Below, piece after piece: positions 11,023 to 22,139 of a stretch of DNA of 64,000 nt. The translations under genes were made by a program, and so were the position numbers. How positions within the stretch are numbered: position 1 is the first letter of the stretch; each line of letters opens with the position of its first letter. Below the pieces are notes generated by a model. It made no database searches, was not told where the DNA came from, and saw only the letters and a list, made by a program, of their open reading frames with translations. The stretch is from Trichomonas vaginalis G3 (Eukaryota > Parabasalia > Trichomonadida > Trichomonadidae), in assembly GCF_026262505.1 (NCBI RefSeq), contig NC_067205.1:26862556-26926555 (forward strand), given 5' to 3'.

Positions 11023-12681
11023 ATGATTTCATTTATCATATTTTATAAGAATTCACAGTTGTACAAGCAAAACGACAATATTTTAGTATATGCCAACAAA
11101 GTTTATCCATATGATAATCCTTCATTGACTTTTGATATTTCCCGGATATCATTTTGTCAACCAAAACAAACAATATACGGACCACATAATTGGATAGACT
11201 CTTTTATGGGTTCTAAGCCAATGTTCACAGATGTAGTGCTTAATTTCAATAAAAATGTTTCTAATAAAACAATTTGTACAAATACGCTTACAAAAGAATC
11301 AATTAAAACTCTACAATATGTCATTCAGCATAATTATGTTATGGAGTTTACCATTGATAGAATTCCATCTTGGATCAGAATCGGAACAACAGCATCAGAC
11401 AAAGCTCAAATTTATTCACACATATCATTTTCTATCAATACAATTAACGGAACAATTACGGATATCAATGCAACAGATTCCGAACCTGTTGATCTAATAG
11501 AAAATAAGGAAATTACATTCACACTATCAGCTACATTCCATACAGTTAATGAAAAGCGACTTCAGAGAATCAGAAATGAAAAAATTACAAAAACTTCAGT
11601 ACATTTATATTCACTTTTTAATACGTCCATACTTTCAATGCTACTTATATTGCTGGTTGCTCTCATTAGCAATAAGATTTCTACAAAAGAACTCGTTTCA
11701 ATGAAAAATTTTGAAGGATTTGAGTTTGAATCATTAAACGACAGAGGATGGAAGGCAGTTCGAGGTGACGTTTTCCGACCAGCAGTTAAAATGCAACTTT
11801 TAACTATTCTATGCGGATCTGGCGTTCAAATTTTTGTTTTTGTTTTAATTTATTCTTTAATTATGTGGCAAACAAAATCCAGTATGCCATTTTTGCTTAC
11901 ATTTTTCATTATTACATCACCATTATGTGGATTACTTTCAGTTTCATCGGCACAAGCGTTTGGAATTCATAAATGGATCCGGATATCTATTGGTTCTGTT
12001 TCCATAGTACCAATAGCAGCAATATGCATATGTTTACCTGTTTGGCTGCTTTCAATTCTTAATAAAACCACGTTTGGACCTTCGATCATGCAAATCATCA
12101 TCTTTTTGATAGCAATGATAATTTTCTTCATGCCATTATCATCATTGGGAGGTGCTCTCGCAGTTAAACGAAAAATGTTTATGGATAATAAATGCGAAGT
12201 TAAATTAGTTCCAAGGAAGATACCAAAACAGCCATGGTACCTTAAAGCTCCATGGCTAGGATTTTTCCCGCTTATAGTATGCGGAATACCTTCCACAATT
12301 GAGTTTCATTACATTTTATTATCTTTATGGGGTCCACATGTCTTCTATCCATTCGAACTACTTGCAATATCCATTACTCTTATTTCGATCAACGCGTGTT
12401 GCTCAACGATAATTTCTGTCTATTTATTGTTGCAATCAGAAAACCATCATTGGCAATGGCAATCATTTATATATCCTGCCTCAGCAGGCATAGCTACATT
12501 TATATATTCAATCTTTTACTATATTTGCAACACTTCGGTGAACTGTATCTTTCAAGCTTGTTGCTATTTCGGATTTGCAATCTTTATTTCGATTTGTATT
12601 TCATTATTATGTGGTGGAATAGGATTCACATCATCCAATATCTTTGTTCACAGCATGTACAACAATATCAAGTTTGATTAA
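11023..12681 (+). CDS. transmembrane 9 superfamily (EMP70/nonaspanin) protein
   Basis: This 552-residue protein fits TM9SF, a family of nine-pass proteins of the Golgi and endosomes involved in membrane protein sorting. Seen: a lumenal N-terminal domain with VYANKVYPYDNP at 22-33 and SFCQP at 43-47; a first membrane segment about 201-217; the family hallmark GWKAVRGDVFRP at 242-253 with LCGSGVQI at 263-270; then eight further hydrophobic segments to the C-terminus. The protein ends in KFD, a match to the KXD/E motif that retains TM9SF proteins in the Golgi through COPI. The lumenal domain and the first loop are shorter than in animal or plant members. The Golgi role is inferred from the family. 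The antisense frame at 11967-12296 is a shadow. Confidence 0.93.
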   Translation: MISFIIFYKNSQLYKQNDNILVYANKVYPYDNPSLTFDISRISFCQPKQTIYGPHNWIDSFMGSKPMFTDVVLNFNKNVSNKTICTNTLTKESIKTLQYVIQHNYVMEFTIDRIPSWIRIGTTASDKAQIYSHISFSINTINGTITDINATDSEPVDLIENKEITFTLSATFHTVNEKRLQRIRNEKITKTSVHLYSLFNTSILSMLLILLVALISNKISTKELVSMKNFEGFEFESLNDRGWKAVRGDVFRPAVKMQLLTILCGSGVQIFVFVLIYSLIMWQTKSSMPFLLTFFIITSPLCGLLSVSSAQAFGIHKWIRISIGSVSIVPIAAICICLPVWLLSILNKTTFGPSIMQIIIFLIAMIIFFMPLSSLGGALAVKRKMFMDNKCEVKLVPRKIPKQPWYLKAPWLGFFPLIVCGIPSTIEFHYILLSLWGPHVFYPFELLAISITLISINACCSTIISVYLLLQSENHHWQWQSFIYPASAGIATFIYSIFYYICNTSVNCIFQACCYFGFAIFISICISLLCGGIGFTSSNIFVHSMYNNIKFD

Positions 12682-13544
12682 TGTTAATTACTGTTACTGT
12701 ATATTGATTTAATACCTATTATACAATCAATAATTAGAAAACCTCCTTGCATTTTCAAATGCCAAACCATATTTTGAATGACCATCAAGTTTTTTTTATC
12801 GTCTCTGAAAAAATAATCAATTATAGTGACAAAAACAATGTACATGAGATAGATAGATGAATGTAAGAATGAGGTGATCGTTTGCCTCCTATTTCAATTA
12901 TTTACAACCCGTTTTTCATGCTTTCAATTCACTGTGGAAAAGAAAAAGGGGTTCTATTCAAAAGCTATTTTCGGCTTTTCAGAGGAATTTCTCATGCTTT
13001 GAAATAAACATTTAATGTTAATTAGAGATATACAGTCGATAAATTTATTTTATGTAGTTTATTTTTTGAAACAACATTTAAAAGTTAGTTATGTAGTGCA
13101 TGCTGTACAAGTATATTTTTCAATAAATAAACATATGTTTGTTCGAAAGAGACGTTACGTCCTCAATTTTGAATAATAGAATTTAAAATTTGAGAAGTAA
13201 TTCAAATTTTAGCTTACTTTTTTATTTGAACAACATATATTAACTGAATTGTTATCAAATTTAACATTTTAGTTTTGTGATGTTCTCAATAAAATGAAAG
13301 TTGAATACTGATGCATTCAATTTGAATATTTATCAAAAAATAAATCACCTTATAAACTGATTCAAAAGATTAATTATACTCCTTATCATGTTCTAAAATA
13401 ACTATATTTTATTTGGGAATGAATGAAGAAATAATCTTATCAATTCGTTGGTAATGCTTTAAATATGAATTAATGAATGTTATCGATGAATGGCCTCAAA
13501 AATAGTTATATAATTAATAGTATAATCCATAGATAAAAGTTTAA
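12682..13544. other. intergenic between convergent genes
   Basis: AT-rich DNA between the 3' ends of the TM9SF gene (plus) and the Myb gene (minus). No gene, RNA or distinct repeat seen. Confidence 0.5.
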
Positions 13545-14030
13545 TTACATTTCGATAATAGACAAATCAGCGAAAGGATCAACATCCATCTGCAATAAGG
13601 CAGCAAGATTTGGATCATTATTCGATGAAAACATAGCTTTAAATTGTGCTAACGGGTCTGGGGAAGGAGATGGGAATTGGCTATCCTCTTGTTTCTTCGG
13701 CGGGATCTGTTCTTTCTTCTTCTGTAAGGAAGCTAAATGGCCTCTAAGTCTGTTTGTAGATCTCTTTGGGAAGTAGGAGCCAATCTTTTTCCACTTCGGT
13801 CCATATTTTTCAAACAGCTGTAACAGCAGCTGATCCTCATCTTCTGTGAATGGGTCATTACTAAGATTTGGACATAAATAGTTATTCCAACGATCACGAC
13901 ACTGACGACTTGTTCTTGTCTTCATTTCAATGGAAATTACTTCCCAGTCTCTGGTGCCGAGTTGCTTAATTAACTTCTTAAGCTTTTCATCTTCTTCTGG
14001 TGTGAACTTGATCTTTCTAACGTTGCTCAT
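13545..14030 (-). CDS. R2R3-type Myb DNA-binding protein
   Basis: A 161-residue protein with two Myb repeats. Repeat one, residues 9-57, has FTPEEDEKLKKLI, then WEVIS and RQCRDRWNNYL. Repeat two, about 61-105, has FTEDEDQLLLQLFEKYGPKW, then WKKIGSYFPKRSTNRLRGHL. The regularly spaced Trp residues (with Phe opening each repeat) are those of the Myb helix-turn-helix. The tail is Pro/Ser-rich, then acidic and hydrophobic (DPFADLSIIEM), which may be an activation region. Trichomonads have many such short Myb proteins, several known to bind promoters or Inr-adjacent sites. Target genes cannot be inferred here. The start is supported by an Inr about 15 bases upstream. Confidence 0.93.
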   Translation of the reverse strand: MSNVRKIKFTPEEDEKLKKLIKQLGTRDWEVISIEMKTRTSRQCRDRWNNYLCPNLSNDPFTEDEDQLLLQLFEKYGPKWKKIGSYFPKRSTNRLRGHLASLQKKKEQIPPKKQEDSQFPSPSPDPLAQFKAMFSSNNDPNLAALLQMDVDPFADLSIIEM

Positions 14031-14038
14031 CTATTTAT

Positions 14039-14045
14039 AATGTGA
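14039..14045 (-). promoter_or_regulatory. Inr-type initiator of the Myb gene
   Basis: Minus-strand TCACATT matches TCA(+1)-pyrimidine-(T/A) and lies within 20 bases of the ATG at 14030, as is usual in trichomonads. Confidence 0.7.
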
Positions 14046-14176
14046 ATAGACAGTAATTACTCTCAATTCAAAGAATTTTTTTAATGGCAATTTCAATTAT
14101 ATAAACTTTAATAAGAAATATAAATAATAATATTTAAAATAATATCAGCAGCTATTATTTGTAGATGTAAAAAACT

Positions 14177-14228
14177 CCTCTCAAAAGATAAATGTCCGGA
14201 CATTTACTTTCCTATCAAAAATTGAGAG
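14177..14228. repeat. nested palindrome upstream of the Myb gene
   Basis: TAAATGTCCGGACATTTA at 14189-14206 is a perfect 18-bp palindrome. It sits inside a looser inverted repeat, CCTCTCAAAA on the left and TTGAGAGG on the right. It lies about 150 bp upstream of the Myb start codon on the minus strand. Confidence 0.75.
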
Positions 14229-14229
14229 G

Positions 14230-16412
14230 GTAAATAACTAAATTATATGATTCAACTAATTGTGTAATTATAAGCAATGTTTATTGATAAAATCCAAAAG
14301 TATTGAAATTAATTGAAATCTAAATTGAAAGTTTTGATACTATAAATCCTAATCAGTACCATAAATAAATAGAAATTGTTAAATAATTAAATTGAATTTG
14401 AAAAATTGACATGTTATAATGATTATATGAAGTTTACGGCTAATCTCAATTTTAAAAGCCAATCCAAGTTAATTTTGCTTCTTACTTGATAATACACCAA
14501 ACTTTATTATTGCTAAAATATTTTTGAATACCATGTCAAATTTCTTTTGCCAATCATTATCAAATATTTGATAAATGACTTTTGTTTCGTCTTTGAACCA
14601 TTATAATATAAAATTGATATACATTTCTTAATCAAATATAAATAGTAATGTTATTTGTTAATCTTTTCAAAATTTTCTTAACAATAAAGATTGTAGACAA
14701 CTTGATATTTGGTTTTCTTATTTGATATTGACCCTAATTTTCCGTTAAAATCCTTACCGCTCAGAAATAATCAACGTAAAACGATTCTTTTTAACTATTC
14801 ATGCATATAACACAATTATCTTCCTTATAAAATAATATAATATTACATTATTTTACCGCTATCCTTGATAATTAAAATTATCGATTTTATCTAAATTAAC
14901 ATATATTCTATAAATTAAATAGAAATAGTTACTTTTATATTTATTTTTAGTTAGCTATATTTCGCTCCTAAATATATTTGCTTATTTGTTAATTTGGATT
15001 TTGAAATTCATGAAAAATCATTACAAATTCTTTAGATTTAATCATTATGGAATGTTTAAATTTCAATTATGTATATTAAACCTCACCAAATATATTCACA
15101 AAATAAAAAATTCTACCTAAATCATGGTATTATAGGATGATGCTTCAATCTTTGATAAAAGTAATATTTGTAAATTCTCTATTTTATGCTGATTCAAAAA
15201 TATCATTTTTGGCTTCTTGTTTGTTTTAATTGTTATTTTAGGTAACATCTTACCTTTCCAACATCATATTTCCTAGTCTTAAATGTTAAATGCTGTGCAA
15301 ATATATGATCTGATAATTTTCACACTTATTTTTTGTCAGTATTGAAAATTGTTAAAGTTAGATTTAGCAATTTGATAGCAATTGAATTTCTTAATTTTCA
15401 ATATTTCCTATTGATATAAATTCTGATATCAATTCCAAACATAAATCTTTAAAACAATATTGAATTCGCTTTCAAACATTGTGATAATTTTTGACTCTTT
15501 TCATTTTTTGAAATCATATTCAAAATATATTTTAAGTTCATTTTTAATATCAATTATTTTTAATCTAAGATAACAAACAAATTTTTTTCAAAAACTTTCT
15601 CGTTAAAGAATATCTGGAAACTGGAAAAATTGCATTTAATAGCAAAACAAATACATGGCATGATATTTTATCCCTCAAAATATCGTTTCAAACACATAAT
15701 TGAATCATTGTTAATAAAAATCTTCATTATTCAGCATTTTATTGGGATCTACTTAATTGTTATAGAAAATTATGTAGAACCATAATATTTCAGCCTCAAA
15801 AATTGATATTAAATCGAACGATTTTTATTCTTCAATGGAAGCAATATTGAAATATAATTTTATATTAAAGTTTTTGAAATGCATATTCCTGTCATTTAGG
15901 ACAAAATACAATGCTTTTCAATCAATGAAAGATTTTCATTTCGTTTTAAAGCTTACGCCAACACAGAATAAGTCATTACATTGTTCTTATGCATATTATA
16001 ATAGTAAATGAAATTATGCAAACTTAATGGCAAAGGAATGTCCACTATTTTAAGCGAAAAAGCTTCTAATTTGGCCTTCAAACTAGATCAAAAAGCTTAT
16101 ATCATCGCTGTTGAAGATATCGACATTATCCTGAAACGATATCTCAGCATATGAGATTGTCAAATAAAAACGTTTCCAGAATTTTTTATTCATGAATCTC
16201 TCTGAATTTATTAATAAATTAACGATTTTGTTTAAAATTCAACTACATCAATAAGGCTAACATATGAAAGACATTATCGTAACCACGCAGTAAATTCTGA
16301 GAGCCGATAGAAAATTAACCGTGAAAGTTTTCTTCCATAAATAATTATATTTTTAATTGTAAAATTTAAAAATCCGATTTTTTTCTCTCTGAATTTACAA
16401 CATATTTTTGAA
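14230..16412. other. 2.2 kb AT-rich gene-free stretch
   Basis: Very AT-rich, with only short chance open frames. No RNA gene, clear terminal repeat or tandem array seen. It separates the divergent Myb and BTB-like genes. Confidence 0.5.
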
Positions 16413-18692
16413 ATGATTCCTTTTCAGCTCTCATCTGCTGGTCTTTCATATGTCGATCGGCTATCATCAATGGAATTCTTCACATTCGTAGCTAGTGGAA
16501 ATAAGTATATGATGCCACGTGCTCTTGCAGTTTTTCTTTCACCACGAGTTTTTAAAATCCTCAAAGAAAACGCAACAATTTCATCCCTTTCATTGAAAAC
16601 TCCAGATAACAACAAAGTGTTTAGTGATATAATAAAGCTTGCTTCAGGAAATCAGATTTATATCACTGAGAAGAATATTGATACAATCAAAAGTTACGCA
16701 AAGGAGCTAGAAAACCAAGAATTACTTGAAATATGCAACAAAAAGTTGCATGATCTTGTTTTTAAGTCTCAAGTCACTCTTGAAAATGCAATCCGTTCAA
16801 TTAAGTCAAAAGAAAAAGCCAACATGAACATTGACAACGATGTTTCTTTTATTTCATTAAACTTTTTCGATTTTGATGAAAAATAATTGCAGTCCCTTGA
16901 TTATTTCATCATATCTAAAGGTGACCAAACTATTTTTTGAAAGTCCGCCATAACTTTAATGGTACTATTTCAGCGTGTACAATGAATACAAAAATTCTAA
17001 GAGTGCCACATAAAATAGTACTTTAGACTTGAGTTAATGCTACCAAGCAAATGTTAAAAAGATGACTTTAGTGTTTTGATAATCAAAGATTAAAATCATT
17101 ATTGTCTAAATCAATAATCATAACGACAGAAGTTAATGTTTTTTCATAAGTGCTTTAAATCCACTTTTAAAAGTATACCTCAAAAATCAAAATATCAAAA
17201 AAAATTGGCCGATAGGTTTGGCTTTAATTTTTGTCTGCTTTTATGATTTGATATGGATGTTATAATTTTAAGAGTTGAGCCAAATTCACCAATAGATTTT
17301 TGAGATTTGCAAATACTCAATAATTTTCAGCGTGTTATCTTTTATTAAAAGAACTATTTGGTTTCAGTATCATATAAATTGATATTTACTTTCTATTTGA
17401 ACCTTCATTTAGCTAATGATTTAATAATACAGATTTCATCTAGTCCTTATAAGAGAATTTTGAATTTGTTATAATAAAAAAACAAACAGATATAGCTTAC
17501 ACTTCTATAATAAAGATACCTTTTATAGAAATCAGTATGAAATGTGTTTTGGCTTATTGGAAGCATATCAGACATAATCGCCATAATCAAAAAATCTATA
17601 TACCCAATAAGTAATAAATTTGTCGATATAGATTTTCCATAAAATTAGTTTTTAGTCTGATCTAAAAATAAATTTAATTTTTTATAAAAAAAATCACATT
17701 TAAAAGTACCTTTTTAGTAGCTCGAAATCCTGTTGGTGGATTTCGGGCGTACTTCAAAATTAGCTTTTCTTCTACATATGCAAGCTATATTTTAAATATG
17801 GAGCAAATCGGATCGGCGAAAGGAGTTTAGTTACCTTTTCATATCTAAAATTTTATCTCATCCCAACCTTCAAATGCGCAACGAGAACAAGTTATTCAAC
17901 ATAATCTACAATATTGTTCATGAAAAGGGCAAAAATTATTTCCCATTATTTGAATTTATTAAATTTAAAGAACTTGGCGATTCAGAGATGAAGAAATTTA
18001 TGGAATTTTGCAGCTTACAGAACCCGAGCGAGCCAATTTGGAAGAATATTTGTGCTCGTTTTACAAAAGAACCAAAAGAATCAAAACATTCAATTTCCAG
18101 TCCAAAAAGCCATAAAATTTCAGTACCAGCGATTCTTCCTCATGAAGATCTGACCGTTGAAACTCCAATTACAGAAGAACCGACACAAACACCAAGATCT
18201 TCACGTAAAAAGAGTTCTCCCGAAAAAGAATATCAAGTCGGACATGACTTGTTATCAGGAATCTTTGCTTCAATGTCTACAATGAAAGGAAAAGTTTCTT
18301 TGAGTTCATCATCCAAAAATACAGGATTTATATCACTTCTCCTTAAGAAAGACAACAACACAAACTTCTAGACACATAATGAACCGAACTCATGGGTCAG
18401 AATCGACTTCAAATCGATGCACGTGAAATTAACTGGATATACTCTTCAAGGAAGGTGCGATATTGATTACAATCAGATGCAATCATGGGTAGTCGAAGTA
18501 ATGGTCAATAAGAAATGGGTTGTGATCGATACAATTAAAGGAAAACCATTAAATAAATCTCCGATTTATTTTCCAGTTCCTAAGAATGAATACTATACAA
18601 AGGCTATCAGAATCAGGCAAATCGAGAAAAATACTTATGGAGATGATGACCTTGTTTTGTCTAGAATGGAATTTTTCGGCTTTACTAACTAA
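16413..18692 (+). pseudogene. BTB-like / F5-8C-like domain protein gene, split by a transposon and two in-frame stops
   Basis: This is a member of a large trichomonad family. Residues 1-110 are BTB-like (SMEFFTFVASGNKYMMPRAL, then SPRVFKIL and ELENQELLEICNKKL). The part at 17874-18368 continues with a BACK-like segment (NENKLFNIIYNIVHEKG) and a Ser/Pro-rich linker. The part at 18372-18692 is a discoidin/F5-8C-like domain with NEPNSWVRIDF, SWVVEV, IRIRQ and MEFFGF. Three things break it. There is an in-frame TAA at 16884-16886. A 922-bp insertion lies at 16917-17838 with a duplicated target. There is an in-frame TAG at 18369-18371 exactly where relatives as I recall them carry an aromatic residue before (S/T)xNEPNSW. 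With the insertion and one target copy left out, the frame on the two sides agrees. The family role is unknown. Confidence 0.85.
16917..17838. mobile_element. 922-bp non-autonomous DNA transposon with 8-bp target duplication
   Basis: The ends are AAAGGTGACCAAACT and, inverted, AAAGGTAACTAAACT (13 of 15 matching). The direct repeat TCATATCT flanks it exactly at 16909-16916 and 17839-17846. The interior has no transposase and no long open frame. The 8-bp duplication suits hAT, MULE-like or P/Merlin groups; the AAAGG end does not match the usual hAT terminal pattern, so the superfamily is open. It lies inside the BTB-like gene. Confidence 0.88.
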
Positions 18693-19105
18693 TTTTTTTA
18701 GTTTTTCTGTTTTATTTCTCTGTTTTATTGTTGATAAGTAAATCTATTTCGTTTTAATACCATCTATCACACCAGTTCATGTTATTTTCATCGCATATCT
18801 GCTTTACAAGTAATCGAAATTTTGGATGAAAAGCGATCATTTTTCCTTTTTTTACAGATTTTAGATATTATTAGCATTCATACAGATCAATTCGTTAATA
18901 CATACGAAACGTGGATTCAATTTTATTTCAAAAAATTCATGAAATAATCATTGAATATAACTTATTAATATTCGATGAAATTATTACCGTCAAATAAATT
19001 AACCTCTCAATTCTCATAAAAATTCAAAGGCATTCAGAAACTGAAAAAATATTGAGACCCATAAATCTCATCTATTACCCGACTTCCTTTTCCAAAAAAT
19101 AAAAT
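18693..19105. other. intergenic, upstream of the large surface protein gene
   Basis: AT-rich, no supported gene. It includes the 3' flank of the BTB-like pseudogene and the promoter region of the next gene. Confidence 0.5.
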
Positions 19106-19110
19106 TCATT
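19106..19110 (+). promoter_or_regulatory. Inr-type initiator of the 1003-residue protein gene
   Basis: TCATT matches the TCA(+1)-pyrimidine-(T/A) pattern and lies 18-22 bases before the ATG at 19128. Confidence 0.65.
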
Positions 19111-19127
19111 GAAATTGTTTTAAATTT

Positions 19128-22100
19128 ATGCTTGCTTTATCTTTTTTAGTATCAATCGTTAAGATCTCCGATTATAATGAATCAGGAACTTATACTGTTG
19201 ATATGAGGGATACCGATGACGTTGAGATACCTTTAAAATCTAAATATACGACTCTTTTAATTCACAATTCTGCCAATTATCAAGCAGATTTCTATGACAA
19301 CACACAGATATTTATATGCAGTATAACTCCACGATCAGATTCACTACTCAATACACAGTCAAAAACAGGTAGATTACTCGTTCATAAAAAAGGCAATTTC
19401 GACTTCCTTCATTATACCATCGTTATCCCCGATTCTAACAACCAAATAAAGAAAGCATCACAACTTGTTATTTCAACATTGAGTTCTGATCAATTCAACG
19501 TTTCAGGATCAGTCTATAACGATGCAAGTTATCAGATACTCAATAATATTACGACATGCTTCTTATTTTGCAACCCAAACATCGATTCCTACAAAATTTA
19601 TAACGTTTCTTCCAATTTTTCTAAATCTGAGTATTCAAGATTAACAGTTATCATTGTTTATTCAATGACAAGTGATTCTATTCTCAGAATTACACCTAAA
19701 ACGCCATACCAAAATCATGATATCAAACCTTTTAACACAGAATTCAAGTTTGGAACTTCATTATTAGTTCGAAATGGGCAAGCATGCATTAAATTGACAG
19801 ACGAAGTATACGATTTGAACCTCCGTATGACGATATTTTCACAATTAATTGTGAATTGCCCTGAAAAGACAACAATTTTATTCAGAAACACCAATCAAAC
19901 AATAGAAATCTCTACAAACGATCAGATATTGAAAAACATATCTAACGATAACAAAATATTCCGATTCGGTGCAAATGGCGGAAATATTTTGTTTTCGAAC
20001 GCTTTAAACACTACAATTTCATTCACAGCATTTGTTACTAAGGACATTGACTGCGAAAGTACCTTTTTATACTCAGATATTACAAATGAAGCATTAAATA
20101 TTTCAAAATCATCACATGAGTATTGTTTGATGCTTTGTTACAGTTCTAACTCAACAATATACGAACAAGGTTTTATTTTATACGATATATATTCACCAGG
20201 AGAAAAAAGAACTCAAATTTTTCTTAAAAATGTAAATTTCAAGTCGATTCTTGCTGTTTATCGAAATGACGTTGATTATGAACACAATATTACTATTACA
20301 AGCAACTGTTCTGATTTATCTCCTTTCTTCTGCCGTTTTCCAGATTTTGAAAATTCTATTTTTCTTAAACAAAGAGATTTACGCGATCCACACATTCCAT
20401 TGACAATCAACATTGATACATATACGCACAGATCACTAGAATTGCTTATAAACCAAACATTAGTTCTTAATATTTTGAAATCAGTTTCAATTTACATCCA
20501 TGATAGTCAAAACACAGAAAAAACAGCATTGATTGATAATAACAGCATTCCTTTCACCAATTTGTTTGATTTTGGCTCAAAAACAGGTAAAGTCATTGTT
20601 AAAACATTTAATAAATTTAATATTTATGTTACAGCATTTCCAAGCAGTGGATATCGAAAGATTTATTTCACGACGAAACCAGAAGACTTCAAGATTTGTT
20701 CTCCCTTTTATAATTCAACACGAAATTTGATGATAAATGAACTTGATAACATTATTTTTGTCTTTTCATCACCACAAAGATACAACGTAAGTGTTGATGC
20801 AATTCTCGACAACAAAGGAGACAAAATTGAATTTTATCGATCAAAGAATTCATTCATTGGAGTTCTTCCTTCATATACTAATTCATTTAATATCAAATTC
20901 AATGCGAAATTCTTTGTTTTGAACTTTATTTCGATGAAGAATTCAGAATCAAAATCTATCAAAATCCACATTTCAGAAAATCCATCATATCAATTAATAA
21001 ATTATTCAAAGTTGTATCAATCAGATAATAGATTCCGTGAGATTTTATCTAATGAAACAATCAAAGAAGATAAAATATATGTTTCACATCATAACGCAGA
21101 CACATTCCTTTATACATATGGATCAACAGCATACATCACAATGATGAATTCATATTCTATCATTGCAATTCATAATGTTGACTTTGAAGGTCAAATTTAT
21201 GATTCAAAAGGATATTTTGTTGGTAATGTTTCATCATATACATACAACTATGGTTCATTCCTTCCTATTGGTGGCACCGCAGTTATTTCTAGCAATAATT
21301 ATTTCATTTGTTATTCTATTGTTAATTTAGTTTCTAATCTTTTTTCATGCAATTACATCGGTATTTCTAACATCCCAGATTCATATTTCCTCATTACTCG
21401 TCCATTCACTGATCTTCCACGAAATTTTACATTTGAACAAAACACGAATTATTGTTATCTCTTCATGACACCAGTCAAAACAGAATATTTCATTGCATCA
21501 AAACTCGGTACACGAGATCTCGCATACGCATTCATTCCAGAAGACAAATCGAATACAAATGTCATCACAAAGACAACACAAGTTAAAATTGAAGGTCGTT
21601 CTATCTTTTTGATCGTCATCAGTTACTCAGATGCGAACACATATATTGTTATGAACCACAGTGTCTCCACATTTTTGAATTTGTCTATGAACTTGTCAAC
21701 AACATTCAAACTGACACATCAATCAATTATTTTCAACAACTCACAACTTTACAATGACTTTGAAACACTCGAAGCAGTTCGACGAATCCTTTATTTTGTT
21801 TTCTTGAGTATCATCCTTTTGATGATCTTCTTTGGTTTTGTCAGTTTCATGTGCAACAGCAACTACAAATGCTGTCGTGCTTTTCGTGAAGAATCAACAA
21901 GTCCTATTGTCAACGATTTCCCATCATTCACACCTAATCATCCAGGCATCGACGATGATCAATTCGATGATTCTTCTCACAGTGATGAACATCTTCATTT
22001 ACGAGATCTTGGAGATAATGCCGAAGTTGTTGAGACAAACAGCAGAGTTTCACGTAAGAAAGGCAATCTTTCTCCTTACTTAGAAGCACTATCTCCTTCA

Positions 22101-22139
22101 ACAAACCCTTATCTCCAACAACTGAACTCTGACAACTAA
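19128..22139 (+). CDS. large single-pass type I membrane protein, trichomonad-specific
   Basis: A 1003-residue protein not assigned to a named family. The first residues (MLALSFLVSIV) form a short hydrophobic signal-like segment. An ectodomain of about 870 residues follows, rich in Asn, Ser, Thr, Ile and Tyr, with many N-x-S/T glycosylation sites and scattered Cys; it looks beta-rich and I see no leucine-rich repeats. Residues about 886-909 (ILYFVFLSIILLMIFFGFVS) are a clear membrane segment. The tail of about 93 residues starts with a Cys/basic patch (YKCCRAFREE) and becomes acidic and His/Asp/Ser-rich, ending near NPYLQQLNSDN. The topology suggests a surface or endolysosomal protein; adhesion or receptor roles are guesswork. 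Start is supported by the Inr and the signal segment. The long open frame is uninterrupted. Confidence 0.9.
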   Translation: MLALSFLVSIVKISDYNESGTYTVDMRDTDDVEIPLKSKYTTLLIHNSANYQADFYDNTQIFICSITPRSDSLLNTQSKTGRLLVHKKGNFDFLHYTIVIPDSNNQIKKASQLVISTLSSDQFNVSGSVYNDASYQILNNITTCFLFCNPNIDSYKIYNVSSNFSKSEYSRLTVIIVYSMTSDSILRITPKTPYQNHDIKPFNTEFKFGTSLLVRNGQACIKLTDEVYDLNLRMTIFSQLIVNCPEKTTILFRNTNQTIEISTNDQILKNISNDNKIFRFGANGGNILFSNALNTTISFTAFVTKDIDCESTFLYSDITNEALNISKSSHEYCLMLCYSSNSTIYEQGFILYDIYSPGEKRTQIFLKNVNFKSILAVYRNDVDYEHNITITSNCSDLSPFFCRFPDFENSIFLKQRDLRDPHIPLTINIDTYTHRSLELLINQTLVLNILKSVSIYIHDSQNTEKTALIDNNSIPFTNLFDFGSKTGKVIVKTFNKFNIYVTAFPSSGYRKIYFTTKPEDFKICSPFYNSTRNLMINELDNIIFVFSSPQRYNVSVDAILDNKGDKIEFYRSKNSFIGVLPSYTNSFNIKFNAKFFVLNFISMKNSESKSIKIHISENPSYQLINYSKLYQSDNRFREILSNETIKEDKIYVSHHNADTFLYTYGSTAYITMMNSYSIIAIHNVDFEGQIYDSKGYFVGNVSSYTYNYGSFLPIGGTAVISSNNYFICYSIVNLVSNLFSCNYIGISNIPDSYFLITRPFTDLPRNFTFEQNTNYCYLFMTPVKTEYFIASKLGTRDLAYAFIPEDKSNTNVITKTTQVKIEGRSIFLIVISYSDANTYIVMNHSVSTFLNLSMNLSTTFKLTHQSIIFNNSQLYNDFETLEAVRRILYFVFLSIILLMIFFGFVSFMCNSNYKCCRAFREESTSPIVNDFPSFTPNHPGIDDDQFDDSSHSDEHLHLRDLGDNAEVVETNSRVSRKKGNLSPYLEALSPSTNPYLQQLNSDN

